Assembly (NCBI GenBank): GCA_963169105.1
Contig: OY720636.1
Coordinates: 135,337,747-135,401,746 of the forward strand
Origin: Ceriagrion tenellum
Taxonomy: Eukaryota; Arthropoda; Insecta; Odonata; Coenagrionidae
Length of the DNA: 64,000 nucleotides
Direction of reading: 5' to 3'
Shown here: positions 24,004 to 35,509 of the stretch, piece by piece
Layout: each line of letters begins with the position of its first letter
How positions within the stretch are numbered: position 1 is the first letter of the stretch
Notes under the pieces: model-generated
What the model saw: the letters and a program-made list of their open reading frames with translations, nothing else
What the model was told of the DNA's origin: nothing
Database searches by the model: none
Position numbers and translations under genes: made by a program

Positions 24004-24247
24004 TACATCTACATCTACATAGAGCTCTGCGAGCCGCCGCACTGGCCTGTGGCAGGGGGTATTAGGACACCTGCCATGTAAAGATGTAAGGAATCAGGTC
24101 AGCAATGTTTCTCTCTTATTTTATCGCTTCTGTCAGACCTAGAGAAGTAGTGAGGCGTCATGGTAATATTCTGTGTGTCCATCTGAAACACATCAGTTCT
24201 GAATTTCTCGAGCAAGCAAAGTCAAGCGTGTACTCCGAGTCTCTATA
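24004..24247 (-). mobile_element. LINE 3' end, copy 1
   Basis: On the minus strand it starts at the GAGACTCGGAG block, which codes for the C-terminal RT tail in the sister copies at 34431 and 56960. It passes through the CCATGACGCCTCACTACTTC block shared with 34570-34600 and ends in TGTAGATGTAGATGTA, a short (GATGTA) tail. Frames are interrupted. The shared tail and tract CCCCCTGCCACAGGCC identify the same family as the 34.8-kb copy. Confidence 0.7.
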
Positions 24248-24734
24248 CGTTTCTTCCGCTGGTGAAATAATTATGCAAAAATCAGCAGGCAAAAATTTGC
24301 AACATTTATGCTGAAAATTAATTCTCACTTCAGAGGTCTACGCATATAGTTTTTATTTAAGTAGCAAAGCAGAGTGGTAAAATAAAGGCACGAAGACATC
24401 ACCGGAAGCGTTTTTGGCCGCGGTATACAACCTTCTTACTGCCATTTAGTTTTCAATGCATACCCAGTAGCTCGGAGGACCTACTGGCTCAGAGTTATTT
24501 GAAATTTTTAAATAGAACTGAGATCTTTTTTCTCTTTTGCGCGGAGAGTAATAAAACTATCGTAGTAAAACGCCTAAGTAATGCTGTGCGTAAAGGGACT
24601 AACATGATTAAATGCATGAATATATGAAAAAATAATAAAAAACGGAGGAATTGATGATTGATGGTTTGGAGAAACGGAGGAATGTGGAGCACCTGAGGTT
24701 TCTTTCATTCTTGGTGTGAATCATAAGACGATGT

Positions 24735-25255
24735 GTTACTTTCCCGTTGTCATTTCCCCTGGATTGCTTCGGAGACCGCGTCGCAGTACAACCCAGCAGC
24801 CAACCGCCTCACCGTCTCCTCTCCCAACTGCGGATTCCCTTCGCCCCCTTTCACACCCGTCTCTTATGTCCCTTCCCCAGACTCAGTCATCAGGCTCCGC
24901 TCCACCTTTTTTTCTCGTAGTCTTGTTACGCACGTCTTCTCCTTCTGCCCGTCACACCTTCCCTCTCTGCGATGCCTCCCTCTCTCACTCACAACTCCCC
25001 CTCTTCCTCTCCTATCTTCCCACCTCCCAACTCGTTATCTTCACCTCTTCGTCCTCTTCCGAAATCCCTCCACTCGCCCCTCCTCCACAGCCAGCCGCGT
25101 TCCGATTCGACGCACGACCTCCCCATTCCGGGGGTTGCGGTTGTCGTACGCCCAATTTGCTGTCTCCACCCTGCAACCTCTTTGCTCCTTCGCTTCCCTG
25201 GTGGACTCGGCAAGCGCTCTGCTTCGTCCCTGCCCTTTTTCTCCCATCTATTATT
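24735..25255 (+). other. Pyrimidine-rich island
   Basis: About 500 bp of strong C/T bias on the plus strand. Frames of 191, 182 and 126 codons lie in all three phases together, the pattern of low-complexity DNA rather than of a gene. A LINE tail abuts its right edge. Confidence 0.5.
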
Positions 25256-25258
25256 CCA

Positions 25259-25332
25259 TATCTACATCTACACTCACATAATACCCTGTGAGACACCTCA
25301 AGGGCTTGTGGAAATGGGTGCGTTATCACCAA
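25259..25332 (-). mobile_element. LINE-like 3' tail, second subfamily
   Basis: On the minus strand the sequence reads AGGTGTCTCACAGGGTATTA and ends in GTGTAGATGTAGATA. The tail is like that of the 24-kb and 34-kb LINE ends, but the preceding sequence differs, so this is a distinct subfamily or a SINE sharing the tail. Confidence 0.45.
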
Positions 25333-25491
25333 AATGCATTACACTACATTAATTTAGGTAAGTACTGTTTACTTTTTCTCATTTAAGCAAAAACTTATCA
25401 CTTGATGTCTTGAAAATTTCTTTTAATCCTTCATTAATAGTAAAATAGTCATATCACCAACTAGTCTCTTTACTTCGTGACCATAAAACAA

Positions 25492-25571
25492 ACATCTGCC
25501 ACATGGCAACCAACACCAATAACTTCATTAAATAAACATCTGCCACATGGCAACCAACATCAATAACTTCT
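25492..25571. repeat. 44-bp tandem duplication
   Basis: ACATCTGCCACATGGCAACC... is present twice in direct tandem with one clear difference (CACC/CATC) and high identity, so the duplication is recent. Confidence 0.85.
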
Positions 25572-25649
25572 ATATCTAACAAGTATAACTACCGATGCAT
25601 CAGTCAGAGAAATCAGCAACTTCTCCAGTTTCCAGTATTTCGGATCCTC

Positions 25650-25905
25650 ATGAGGTAGGCTTAGAAGCTTTCAGATAAATTTGGCAAGATACGTAAAAGC
25701 CCGCTATGATTATATTTTTGGTGTTGCTGATCTGTTGCAACATTTAGGAATTAAATCGCTCGCAGACCGTCAAATAAAAATTAGACGTATTCTCTTCGGT
25801 AAACATAAAATCAATTTATTTTCCGACGACGCTATTAATATCTTCCAAACCCCTACATACTACGGTAGATCACGTTTTGAGAATATAATTAGGAATTAGG
25901 CTGCA
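25650..25905 (+). pseudogene. LINE RT C-terminal fragment
   Basis: The plus-strand frame reads LLQHLGIKSLADRQIKIRRI then LFSDDAINIFQTPTYYGRSR. The L..R..K/R..FL..L layout ending in P..YGRSR is typical of the tail of non-LTR RT proteins, after the catalytic domain. No poly-A or (GATGTA) tail follows. Upstream RT motifs are absent. It is a different lineage from the 34-kb and 58-kb copies. Confidence 0.45.
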
Positions 25906-25909
25906 GAAC

Positions 25910-28085
25910 AGGCGGGTTTGGAATGCCGTTTTTCCCGAAATTGATTAGATACTAGTTATTAATAAGACTATGAAATAGATGGGTCGACTGGTGGTGTAGC
26001 TGTCTAGTTGATTTGCTCCTTAAAAATCTGTAACGTAGTATTCACACCATGGCTCTATTATTTTCTTTAGCAGCTGCAATATGTATTAATGCAAATTGTA
26101 TCTATATCATTCTTAATATTTATTACCTGTTGGTGGAATACAGAGGCATATAAGGGTTGCACCGCAAACATGCACTGCCTCCTCTTTGCGCCAGGGAGCA
26201 GATGAAAATACAGACATTGGAGAGTGAGTCAAATGACCAGAACTTCACTACCTATCGAAAAACCTAGTTAAGAGCCTCATTTACAGCTTTTACGGTCTCT
26301 TCTCGTCCACGGGAGAAATGACATTTCCAACTTGTCCGTTTCCAGTCCATTTTATCCATTATATCATATTTTTTTAATCTACCAAAGTGTGTCCGAGTTT
26401 ATAAGATATCAATGATTTCGTCAAAAATAAATAAATTAATTATGTTATAGATTCTTCTTTCCGGAGAGCTGCTGTGGGAGAGATGGGTGTGGTACGCGTG
26501 TGGACACTTGGCACAAGATGAACGATAAATGCAGCACGAGTGTTAATGAGATTTTGTTGAGCTGGTGCTTAAAAAAACTTTCTTAAAACTGAATTACTAT
26601 ATATGGCCGTTTCAGTTTTACTTATAAATCATAAAAAATATTCACAAGAAGCTTCTTCGTAAAAAAATTTTTTTATAATTTTTTCATTGTCATTTTTAAA
26701 TAACTTACATTATAACTTCCGAATCAAATAGAAAAATTACAGATCGCGTGTTGTCAAAAATATTGCTTGGCACACAAAAATATTTTATGACACAGATTTG
26801 ATCAAATTACACACGAAATTTCGGTAAGATTCACTGCTTTTAGGTTTCTGTCTCGGAGAGCAGTTTTCAGAATAAGCCCTCATATTGAGAATAGAGCTTT
26901 CGAAGTTAGCTTACTGGTGCGGAGAAGAGCGTTATTGGCTCAATTTTTTATCGACCGATCCCAAACGAAGTTTTTAGAAATGGACGGAATATAAACTGAG
27001 ATAAAATGAGTACGTAATGTTACTGGGTATTTAGTTTGGACACAGTCATCGAAGCGATTATTTCATTTTGGAACATCTAACGTTCTTGTTCAGTTCTTGG
27101 TCGTTATCTCCTCTTTTAAATGGTAACTGACTCCATTCCACTCTGAAACGCTCGAAAGATATATATCCATAGAGCCCGAACGGTCAATTTGAAGAGAAGA
27201 GCGGAAACGCATCAGGACCTGATGCGAGCAAAGCCCCGACATTTGCTCCGCTTAAACGTCCACTCCGTACCGCAGTTTACGTTGCGAGTTGAAAGTTACC
27301 GAATTTTCCTTGTCATTTTTAAGCATGGCAGTTTCAGGTTGGTATTGTTTTGAATGAGCGTGAGGAGGAGAACAGGGAGAAAAACGGTTTTACTCTGATA
27401 TGCTAGTCATCTGTCAAGTGGTATACGTCAGGGCCCGTCTCCAAACATATGAAATAGGCACGTATGACTATTTTATTATGGTACTACGTCATTTAAGACT
27501 TATAATCCAACTTGATTTCAATGGCTTCCTAGATAAAATTAATACTTCAATAAATAAAAAAACTCTCTCATTGAAATTGATGAATCAATTTTAGTGGGTA
27601 GTCATACCTCAATTTTCAGTGAAAATCCATTGCATCTCACGAAAACAGTCATCATGGACAGCATAACTGATCGGAACTTAAACTTTCTCGGCTTTTATAG
27701 TCACTTTCTTATGAATATTTTATGGCCCCTCCTAATTTTCCCCAGAATATTTTTCCAATGACGTAAAACTAGTAGTCAATCAAAGCTTCGCAGTCTAAAT
27801 GCAGTAACTATCACTTTATATAACAAACTTTTTCATTGCACTAATAAACAAGTTTAAACAAAAATTTGAGTCATGAGGCATTTGGATTTCGTAGCATTAC
27901 CCTTGTAAAGAAAGAAAAACATGTCGAAGAAAAGAGAAAAAAACGGATGTTAAAAGATTACTTCCAAAATTCGATAGAGATTTTAGTAACTGGCTCTATT
28001 TATGTAGAGAAGGGCGAGGAAGCCTGTGATTTTATTGAAATATCCTTTGTTTTACTTATAAGGTTGCTCTCTTACGTAATTTACA
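25910..28085. other. AT-rich non-coding stretch
   Basis: A perfect 9-bp hairpin (CGCATCAGG / CCTGATGCG around one A) lies at 27208-27226. Otherwise nothing recognisable. Confidence 0.45.
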
Positions 28086-28087
28086 AA

Positions 28088-28286
28088 GCCTCTGTAGCTC
28101 AGTTTTACTCATTTGGCGATCGGACTCGTGCGGAGGGTAGAGTGTAAGCTTTCAATACTTAAGGCCCAGGATTGAGAATAATGTAATATTTTGTACCTCT
28201 ACTTGAATTCTCCCTACCGTACTTTGCCCATCAGATGAGATGTTAAAATGTTTTCCCTTGGAGCCGCCCGTAAAAAGATAACCTCC
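28088..28286 (+). repeat. SINE-like element
   Basis: GCCTCTGTAGCTCAGTTTTA at 28088 looks like the 5' part and A box of a tRNA-derived SINE. GGACTCGTGCGGAGGGT follows, like an anticodon-arm region, and GCCCAGGATTGAGAAT near 28164 is a weak B-box candidate. The body ends near GTAAAAAGATAACC. Diverged; no duplication seen. Confidence 0.4.
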
Positions 28287-28289
28287 AAA

Positions 28290-29640
28290 ATATAACTAAT
28301 GCCGATTGAGGCCCCTCGACCCTTTCTTCTCATCATGAATAATTATCCTTCCTTGACCAATCACTAAACGTTGGCCCTCTCAAATTAAACGCTCAATTGT
28401 TGAGTTCATCTGTCAATATCCACCAAAAACATATTATAAAGATTATATTTGTTGGATGAGGAGTTGGGCTGAAAAAAGTATTAATATGTGATTAAGTGTA
28501 ATTGGTGGATTGACAAAATTTCCAAAGATATATTTTTAAAGGCGATATTTAGACTTGAGGATGTCTCTTTGCCCAAGTAAGTATGCTAATTTTCATTATT
28601 AAATATTCCATATGTTTTTCTAATCAAAATTCCATAAAAATATTCCACTATCTATATACAACTTATTTGGATAAGCTGTGGCCGTAGATGGCTAAGTTGT
28701 ACATACCATTGCATAGCTACATTTTTAGCCAATTTTAGCCAACACTCATTTGCAAATCGTACTTCGAAAATGAAACTGCAGATAACAAGTAATTTTACAG
28801 TAAATGTACACATACGACAATAAAAATATTCAAATTACAAAATTTTGCAAGCTTTTTGGAATTCATTCAAAGTACACATGGTAGTTTTTATTATTCTAAT
28901 GGGTTCCGATGAGCTTAATCACTTTATGTTGTTTCGCATAAACAGCGTTTCATTAGAAGGATATTCAGATTGACCTTAATGAGGAGAATTAATGAGATGA
29001 AACGCGAAAATAGAGTGATGCATTAATGTATTTCTTGAAAAATCTGTAGAATAACCCTGAATAGTTACTCCAAAACAGCTCATAAAATATTCACCAAATA
29101 AAGATGATAATTCTACTAAGCTAATTAATTATGTTTCTCAGGCACGTGTATATGAACATGGGATATTTTAAGTTATATGAAAATGAGTAGGAAAATTAGC
29201 TAAATGGTGCATACCATATCTAACGAATGCATTTAATGAGATAAAAACGTTCATTAAAGAGTAGTTCAGACTAAATTATACAATAATCTTACGCATAACT
29301 ACAATGAGATTTGATAAAATAATTACTTTAAGCTTAAAATTCAGAAATATTCACCTTTTTCTGACACGAAATAAATTTATTCTCTCCTCACAACGTTGCA
29401 TTTCAACGTGGAATTTTGCAAGTTTAAAGCTGGACGATTAATGCATGCGCCATCTGTTTTCCTTGGCACCAAAAAAACCTTTATCCTTCGGGGAATGCAA
29501 GCTTGACAAAACTGGGAATGAATTCAACCCGTCTTCGCTCCTTAAGGAGTGCTTGCGCCTCTCTCTCTCTCTGCGATAGTTTGAACTTTCAACTTCTTAA
29601 CGCTAACATTTAATAAAATAACAAAAAAGAGTGTTTAGTC
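28290..29640. other. AT-rich non-coding stretch
   Basis: Only a (CT)n run at 29559-29572 stands out. Confidence 0.5.
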
Positions 29641-30050
29641 ACCCAGCTAGCCTCCAAAATATGGGGAGTGAAACTTTGTCTCCGGCCCGCCCCCCCTCGG
29701 CCGTATCACAGGGTTGAAAACTTCTTGCGAGGATACAATGCATAAATGTTTTGACGAGAAAGCGCACCCAGCAATGTGGAAGCGGGGAAGAGCGGGGGAG
29801 GAGAAGGTAGAAGCTCCTAGTCACAAATTTATGTGGGGTGGAGGTGAGGAGTCTCTGTGAAGAGGAAGGGGTGTGCGGGAGTGGGGTTGGCCTGGGTTGG
29901 ATTGGGAGGAGGGGGATGGATGGAACCGCAAGATGAGTCGTCGTCCAGCGCTCCAGAATCTCGTTCGTTGCGAGGGACAAGTTTCACGCTCAAGACTCGG
30001 AAGATTTCTTCGCCAAAAATCCACCTCCTCTGTCGAAAACTTTCTTGAGA
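29640..30050. other. GC-rich skewed island
   Basis: C-rich at 29680-29700, then G-rich on the plus strand over 29760-29930 (GGGGAAGAGCGGGGGAGGAG). Frames on both strands overlap. Confidence 0.45.
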
Positions 30051-30730
30051 TTACTGAGAGAGGAAATGACTCGAATTAAAGCAACATCCTAGGATGAAGA
30101 AATTTGTTTCGATTTAGTTTTGTTAGGTAACATCAAAATATAATTTAAGCATAGATTAGGGCTTTTAACAGAAATTAGTAACTAGACACTAAATTTTGCT
30201 TACCGAAAAAATCCCAGACGGTAAGCTTTCATCAACACAATTTGATGTGCGTTATCGGAGGACAATGAACATTATAAAACAGACGAAAGAAAGTAATACC
30301 CTTGCAGTAACTATGTTGAAAATTTGATGGAAATATACCACGGATGCACTGTTGTCCATGGTAATGACTCCAGTAATATAAAGTATGCATGGTAAAGTTC
30401 GGTCATTTTGGTAAAGGGAAAGTGGGAAAGGGAAACTAAATTTACTTCCTTAATCACAGCAAGCACCACATCAAAACAAATATCACCTTCAACGGAATAG
30501 CTTATCTTTCTCTTCATTAAAGAAATAAACATTTTCTTGAAAGAAAATGAGTACAATTCTCTACATTTTTCTGTATCGATAACTTTTTTCGAGCTTTTGT
30601 CGCAAAAAATCCCTAATTTGAGGTGTTATTGAAATTATTGACAGTTGACCAGTTTAATAAAACCTGAACATTAGAATACGATACTTATACAGTTTACTTA
30701 ATTTTCTCATCGGGTCAGGATGGCTGTTGT

Positions 30731-30765
30731 TCCCAACGTTTCGAAGGCTATCTCTACCATCATCC
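30731..30765 (-). repeat. Penelope terminal-repeat-like fragment with GAAACGTTGGGA
   Basis: On the minus strand GGATGATGG (from 30765) precedes a short variable part and GAAAC (30742-30738), then GTTGGGA. The order and spacing match the hammerhead-like cores of the Penelope arms, with the CUGAUGA box eroded. The adjoining text (CAGCCATCCTGACCCGATG) is of the kind found next to such motifs in arthropod repeats. Extent unclear. Confidence 0.35.
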
Positions 30766-30849
30766 TTACGATTGAAGACGATAGCATAGACAAGTGTCGA
30801 ATCGTTAGCAACAGTAGTCTTCCTGGTCAGGTAAAAGACTCAAAAAAAT

Positions 30850-33350
30850 TTTTCAGTATTGTTCCATAGAAAAATTATAAATCCTTTATGCAATAGTAAT
30901 TGATATTAAGACATAAACAAAAAAAATACGTCAAAATTAATGAAAACATTGTTCATTCTTTAATCTACTTCTTATTTTAATAGATCAAGTGCTACACATT
31001 AGCTGATGTCTCTATATTCTATTGGCCTACTTTAAATCTGTGGTTTACTAAAATTACCAGAAAAAAATTCGAAGGCTTCCGCTGAGTCGTTGTAACGGCA
31101 GAGAAGATTTTTTTGGGATCACTTCTGCTTGACTCTATTTTCGCGAACAACAGTTTTGGTAGAATTACAGTTTCCTTCTACAAGTCTGAAGTGAGAATGC
31201 TAGTGTTCAGGTTCGCATATTATGGGACCAGTTAAGCCGGGCGCGCTTCCATTGACTTTTCTTCCTTTCTTCGTGAAAACCCTCTTCCAAGTATTGGCGA
31301 AGGTGTAACCACATTATCTCTTTTCCGTCGTATTCACAATGCTGATGGGCTCATGATGAATTAGGGAAGTAGCGGTTCTCTTTGGCAATAAATTTTGCCT
31401 TCTAAATAGAGGCAAAATGGAACTACATGGAAGAGATGCCCCGCTGTTCTATTTTGAAGCCTTCATTAAGAAAAATGTTCCGTGATTGAAAAAAAGCATG
31501 GATATTGAGATAAGTGTGTCTCATTTTTTAGATTTGATCTCATCAAATCGCCCGTAAAATGACCTCCGTATATGTTTTTAAAAATACGAAATAAGTGACG
31601 CGGATGATGTGCGCCCTCGAAAATTCTCATTGTGCATGTTCCTAATCCAATGAAACAAGACCGCGACTACCGAATGCACCAGCGCTAACTATAGCTCCGC
31701 AATTTGTCACTCGAGCCTCCTATGTGACGACAATGCGATCGTTCCGCTGTCTCATCTTCAGCGCGTCTCATCAATTAATCCCTCTTGCCTCTTTTCTCCC
31801 CTTTAGAACGCTTTGAACGGGTGGACGCATTGAAGCACGGGAGTGCGCGAAACACGAATCCCGTTGCCGCTCTCAAAGGAGCTCAGGAATCCAAAAGGTA
31901 CACACGCTTGGCCGGGCTTGTTTTACAGCTACTCAAGCTCAGCTACACCATACTTGTCATCAAATCACATCGGCTCACACGCATGTGACGTAAAACTCGT
32001 AAACTTCCAAAACAATTGTGCCTTTCTCGAACAATACCACAAAAGGAAAACGGCGGAGGAAGAGACTCAAGTTGCATGACGCAGGATCAAAGTCATAGAG
32101 AATAGGAAGCGTGCGTAAAATTAAGTTACCTGCCAACGAATTTTAGCTGTACATGATGCCTCACGTCCAATTAAAATAACCAAGATATAAATGCCACAGT
32201 AAAAGGAAGTGTTCACTGGAAAATGAAGGCATACACGTCAAACTCTTTGCTTAGATTTTTTTCAGTACCAGCTCAAGAATTATAAGTAAATAACATTGCC
32301 GAGGATATGATTCATTGCATTCGTAGTTATAAGCACCGAACTGAAATAGTAGACAATTTATACCAAATGAGTTCAATGCATCACCAAGTCCTTAGAGTAT
32401 GAAAGAGTTCCATCCAACTTTCTTCATAACTCGTACCTACATCTCACCTGGAACCCTGTACACGGGTGTGTTGCCCAGTAAACATTAGCGATTTAGGGAA
32501 TAACATTTGCTATTAATTGATGAAGTCTTCTCGGGTCTTCCACCAGGTTATGTGTTTCTATGATAATATTATTTTGGGATAAGAGATATACCAACCGACG
32601 AGAAGACCAGAGCAATTTACTTTAGGAGCATTACTTTGGCCACAGCACTTTCCGGGAGAAAAACAAATCCTACATATTTCATAAACATCTATTAAGAAAA
32701 TATCTAGCTGTTTTGGTCTGTTGAATTACATATTAACAATCGATTGCACTGACTGCTTTCGATCTATGAGAGCTCAGTTGTCTTCCTGTCTGCGGTTGCA
32801 TTCATCAATCGGGTTATTCACAGAAATATATATTATTTCTTTGCCTCGTAATGCGCAGGGCTGGCTATATTGATATTACAATTGAATTCTATCAATTTCA
32901 ACTAAACAGAAAATTTCAGAAGTCAGTTTCATTTACTGACGACTCAAAAACAGCCTGTTTGAATTTCAGCGCAAACAAATTAAATTTTTGTGCATGAAGA
33001 CCGTCAATTCTATGTATTTTATCTGTGTCTACCGTAGTATTTTTCCAAGCATTAACTCCAAAATAATCAAGACCGATGACCATTCTATCGAACAATTAAC
33101 TACATGAATTTTTTCTAAGTAGCTTGGCTTTAATGACATTTATATGGCCTTATGTTCATTGAACACAATTTATAATTAGGCTTGCTGGCTTTTTCCCTAC
33201 TCCAGGCGTTCAGACCTTAATTTCTAATACCAAGTATTTCATTTTCAATTATGGAAAGAGTCAAAAAAGTTTAAACGAAAACAGTCATTTTAGAAAGATA
33301 ACTATCCGATAAACTTCTTAAGCCCACTAGATAATGAATAAATTAGCAAA
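30850..33350. other. Non-coding stretch
   Basis: The part 31590-32060 is GC-balanced, with two overlapping short plus-strand frames of no recognised family. The piece GAAGGCTTCCGCTGAG near 31071 resembles GGAGGCTTCCGCGG in the extension of the Penelope element, but is too short to call. Confidence 0.35.
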
Positions 33351-33352
33351 TA

Positions 33353-33558
33353 CAGTAAATTCTGCATTAATCGGCCACCAAGGGACCAGTATGATGATGG
33401 CTACTAAACTGTTGCAGATAATTGCTATAGAGAGGGAAAATGTACATTGCTTATATGCAAGAGAAATTCTTTACGTTCCAGAAACTATTAGTCACTTGGT
33501 GAGGTGACCACTTAAGGCCGGTGGCCGCGGTGGCCGGTTTCACTCTATAAATTTACTG
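33353..33558. mobile_element. pogo/Tigger-like MITE
   Basis: The left end CAGTAAATTCTGCATTAATC is preceded by TA. The right end, reversed, begins CAGTAAATTTATAGAGTG. Nine terminal bases match exactly, and GGCCACC recurs inside both ends. CAGT termini and a TA target fit the pogo branch of Tc1/mariner transposons. The right flank is AA instead of TA. No transposase is present in the 206 bp. Confidence 0.5.
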
Positions 33559-33559
33559 A

Positions 33560-34430
33560 ACAAGCGGGGAGGGGGGTGTGCTTGATCCTAACACGACACA
33601 TTCCCATTCCTCTACCTAAAACTGTCAATGCTTAACAAAAGACTTATTCGATAAAATGTCACTTAGCACTATTTTCAAATGTAAATTAGCATTAATGTTA
33701 CCTGAATATACATGCAACTTTTGAAGAGTGTAATTTTGCTTTTCTATAAACTGTAAATTATGTTTTAACATCCAGATAGTTCTTTTTGATGATATCTTAA
33801 TTTTTTATTGTATTTTACCCTTCTCAATTTTTTTCGATGAATGATTATTTTATTTTTCTCATCTGCCAGCGTTTTGTTTTTTATTATTGATTTTTCATTT
33901 TTATTATGGTGAAATGCCAACGAAATATACGTTTTTTAGTTTAACTTAACAGGGAATCATCTTATATTTATTGTCAAAGATATATGTTAATGTGTTTGTA
34001 CCAATTTATGTGCTCATGCATACAAAATTAAAATGCAAACCTGAATTGGTTGAATTCTTCAATCTTATTCACCGTCTAGCCTTCTAGGATTAGACCTGTT
34101 GCCTTCTTCTGGCTTCACATTTGTAGCCTCGATCTATCAACACCTCTTCTCCCTAAAGACCTATGCTTTTACAATTTTTTTGGATCATTTTTGTAGGCAT
34201 GCGCTCAGCATGTTTCAGCAATTCGCGTGAAATGCTCAATAACACACGAAATTAATTTTTGATATTGCCCTGATGAAGCAGTAGTAAAAATGCAAAAATT
34301 TGGCAGGTGACAAGAAATAAAGTAAATATTCTTTCATTTAAACACGAGAAGAAAAACAGTTATGATCATTTTATTAATCAACCCCAAAAAAGCTTTCCTG
34401 AAGAGAAATCCATCGGAACTCATGAACTCG
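33560..34430. other. AT-rich non-coding stretch
   Basis: Long T-rich runs at 33790-33930. No recognisable features. Confidence 0.5.
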
Positions 34431-34840
34431 TTAAAAACTGCTGCGAACGAACATATAGTGTTACACAAGTGTTAGAGGGATTAAGGTGGGAGCCTCTAGA
34501 GACCCGGAGGCTGCACGCTAGGCTTAGGCTGCTTGAGATATTCAACAGTGGGTTTCAGAGCGACTCAGAGAATATTATCATGACGCCTCACTGCATTTCT
34601 AGGTCTAGCATTTGCGATAAAATGAGAGAGTTACTCTGCCGAACAGATAGGTACAAAAACTCGTTCTTTCCGCGCACAATAAGCGACCAGGATAAAAACT
34701 GAGCTCCTCAAAATACACTCCCATAGGACATGTAACCATTTCACCTCCAAAACTTTTATATCTTTACACGGTTGATGGCCTACCACCCCCTGCCACGCGC
34801 CCATGCGGCGGTTCGCGGGGTAGTATGTAGATGTAGATGA
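34431..34840 (+). pseudogene. LINE 3' end, copy 2 (RT C-terminus plus 3' UTR)
   Basis: The frame from about 34431 to the stop at 34702 reads LEGLRWEPLETRRLHARLRL and, later, RTDRYKNSFFPRTISDQDKN. These are hallmark C-terminal segments of CR1/jockey-type non-LTR RT proteins. A 3' UTR follows with CCCCCTGCCACGCGCCCATG and ends in TGTAGATGTAGATGA. The catalytic domain is missing, so this is a 5'-truncated copy. Of the copies here it has the best preserved frame. The end abuts the pyrimidine-rich island at 34850. Confidence 0.75.
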
Positions 34841-34849
34841 AGAGGGGAC

Positions 34850-35445
34850 TCCCGCTTTGGAGAAATCAGAGACCTGTTACCAAATGACAAATCATCGTTA
34901 CCTGGGCTCAAATGTCGGCTTGGACAGCAAAGGTGCTTGCTATGCCAATTACTGTCTTTGGAATCACTTGTTTGTGTTTCATCTCCCTCTTCCATTTCTT
35001 TCCACCTCTCCCCTCCTCCCGCTCTCCCAGTCACCGAATTCTTCCCCTCATCCCTGGTACTCTTACTTGTCCTCGACTTCCTTTCGAACATAACTAACAC
35101 ATTCCCCGATTTCGCCCATCCCTCTCTCACCTTCTCTCTCCGTATCGCCCCACTCTATCCAAAACACCATCGCATCCGAGCGCCGGCCTTAATTAACGCC
35201 CCAAAATTCGCAATGTCCTCATTAATTTCTCCCTGCTCAGACGGCCGAAACACCTCCCCTGCCAGCATCAGCTCCCTCCCTCCAACCTCCCCTTTCCAAG
35301 TGTCTTTGCAATTCCCTATTGCTGTCTCGCCCTTTATTTTCATCCCTCGCCGCGAGCATTTCCATTTTCATAACACCGTTCATTTTTTTTTCGGCTCTCG
35401 CACAAGGGGAAAATTTTTCTTTTCTGCTCCGAATCGATGCTCGGA
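34850..35445 (+). other. Pyrimidine-rich island
   Basis: C/T-rich on the plus strand after 34970. The 194-codon frame at 34937-35521 is Ser/Pro/Leu-rich and overlaps two other open phases, so it is not a credible gene. Confidence 0.5.
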
Positions 35446-35456
35446 TGATCGGGAGA

Positions 35457-35499
35457 CCGGGATGGCTCAGTGGTGGCTTGTTGGACGTTCTATTCGAGG
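35457..35499 (+). repeat. tRNA-derived (SINE head) fragment
   Basis: CCGGGATGGCTCAGTGGTGG contains an almost ideal A box (TGGCTCAGTGG at 35463-35473). TATTCGAGG at about 35491 may be a decayed B box. Truncated. Confidence 0.4.
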
Positions 35500-35509
35500 A
35501 AAAAGTTTA

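Noticed and set aside
24716..25352. Frames of 191, 182 and 126 codons in one island
   Set aside because: All three phases are open together and products are Ser/Pro/Leu-rich. This is low-complexity pyrimidine-rich DNA, not a gene.
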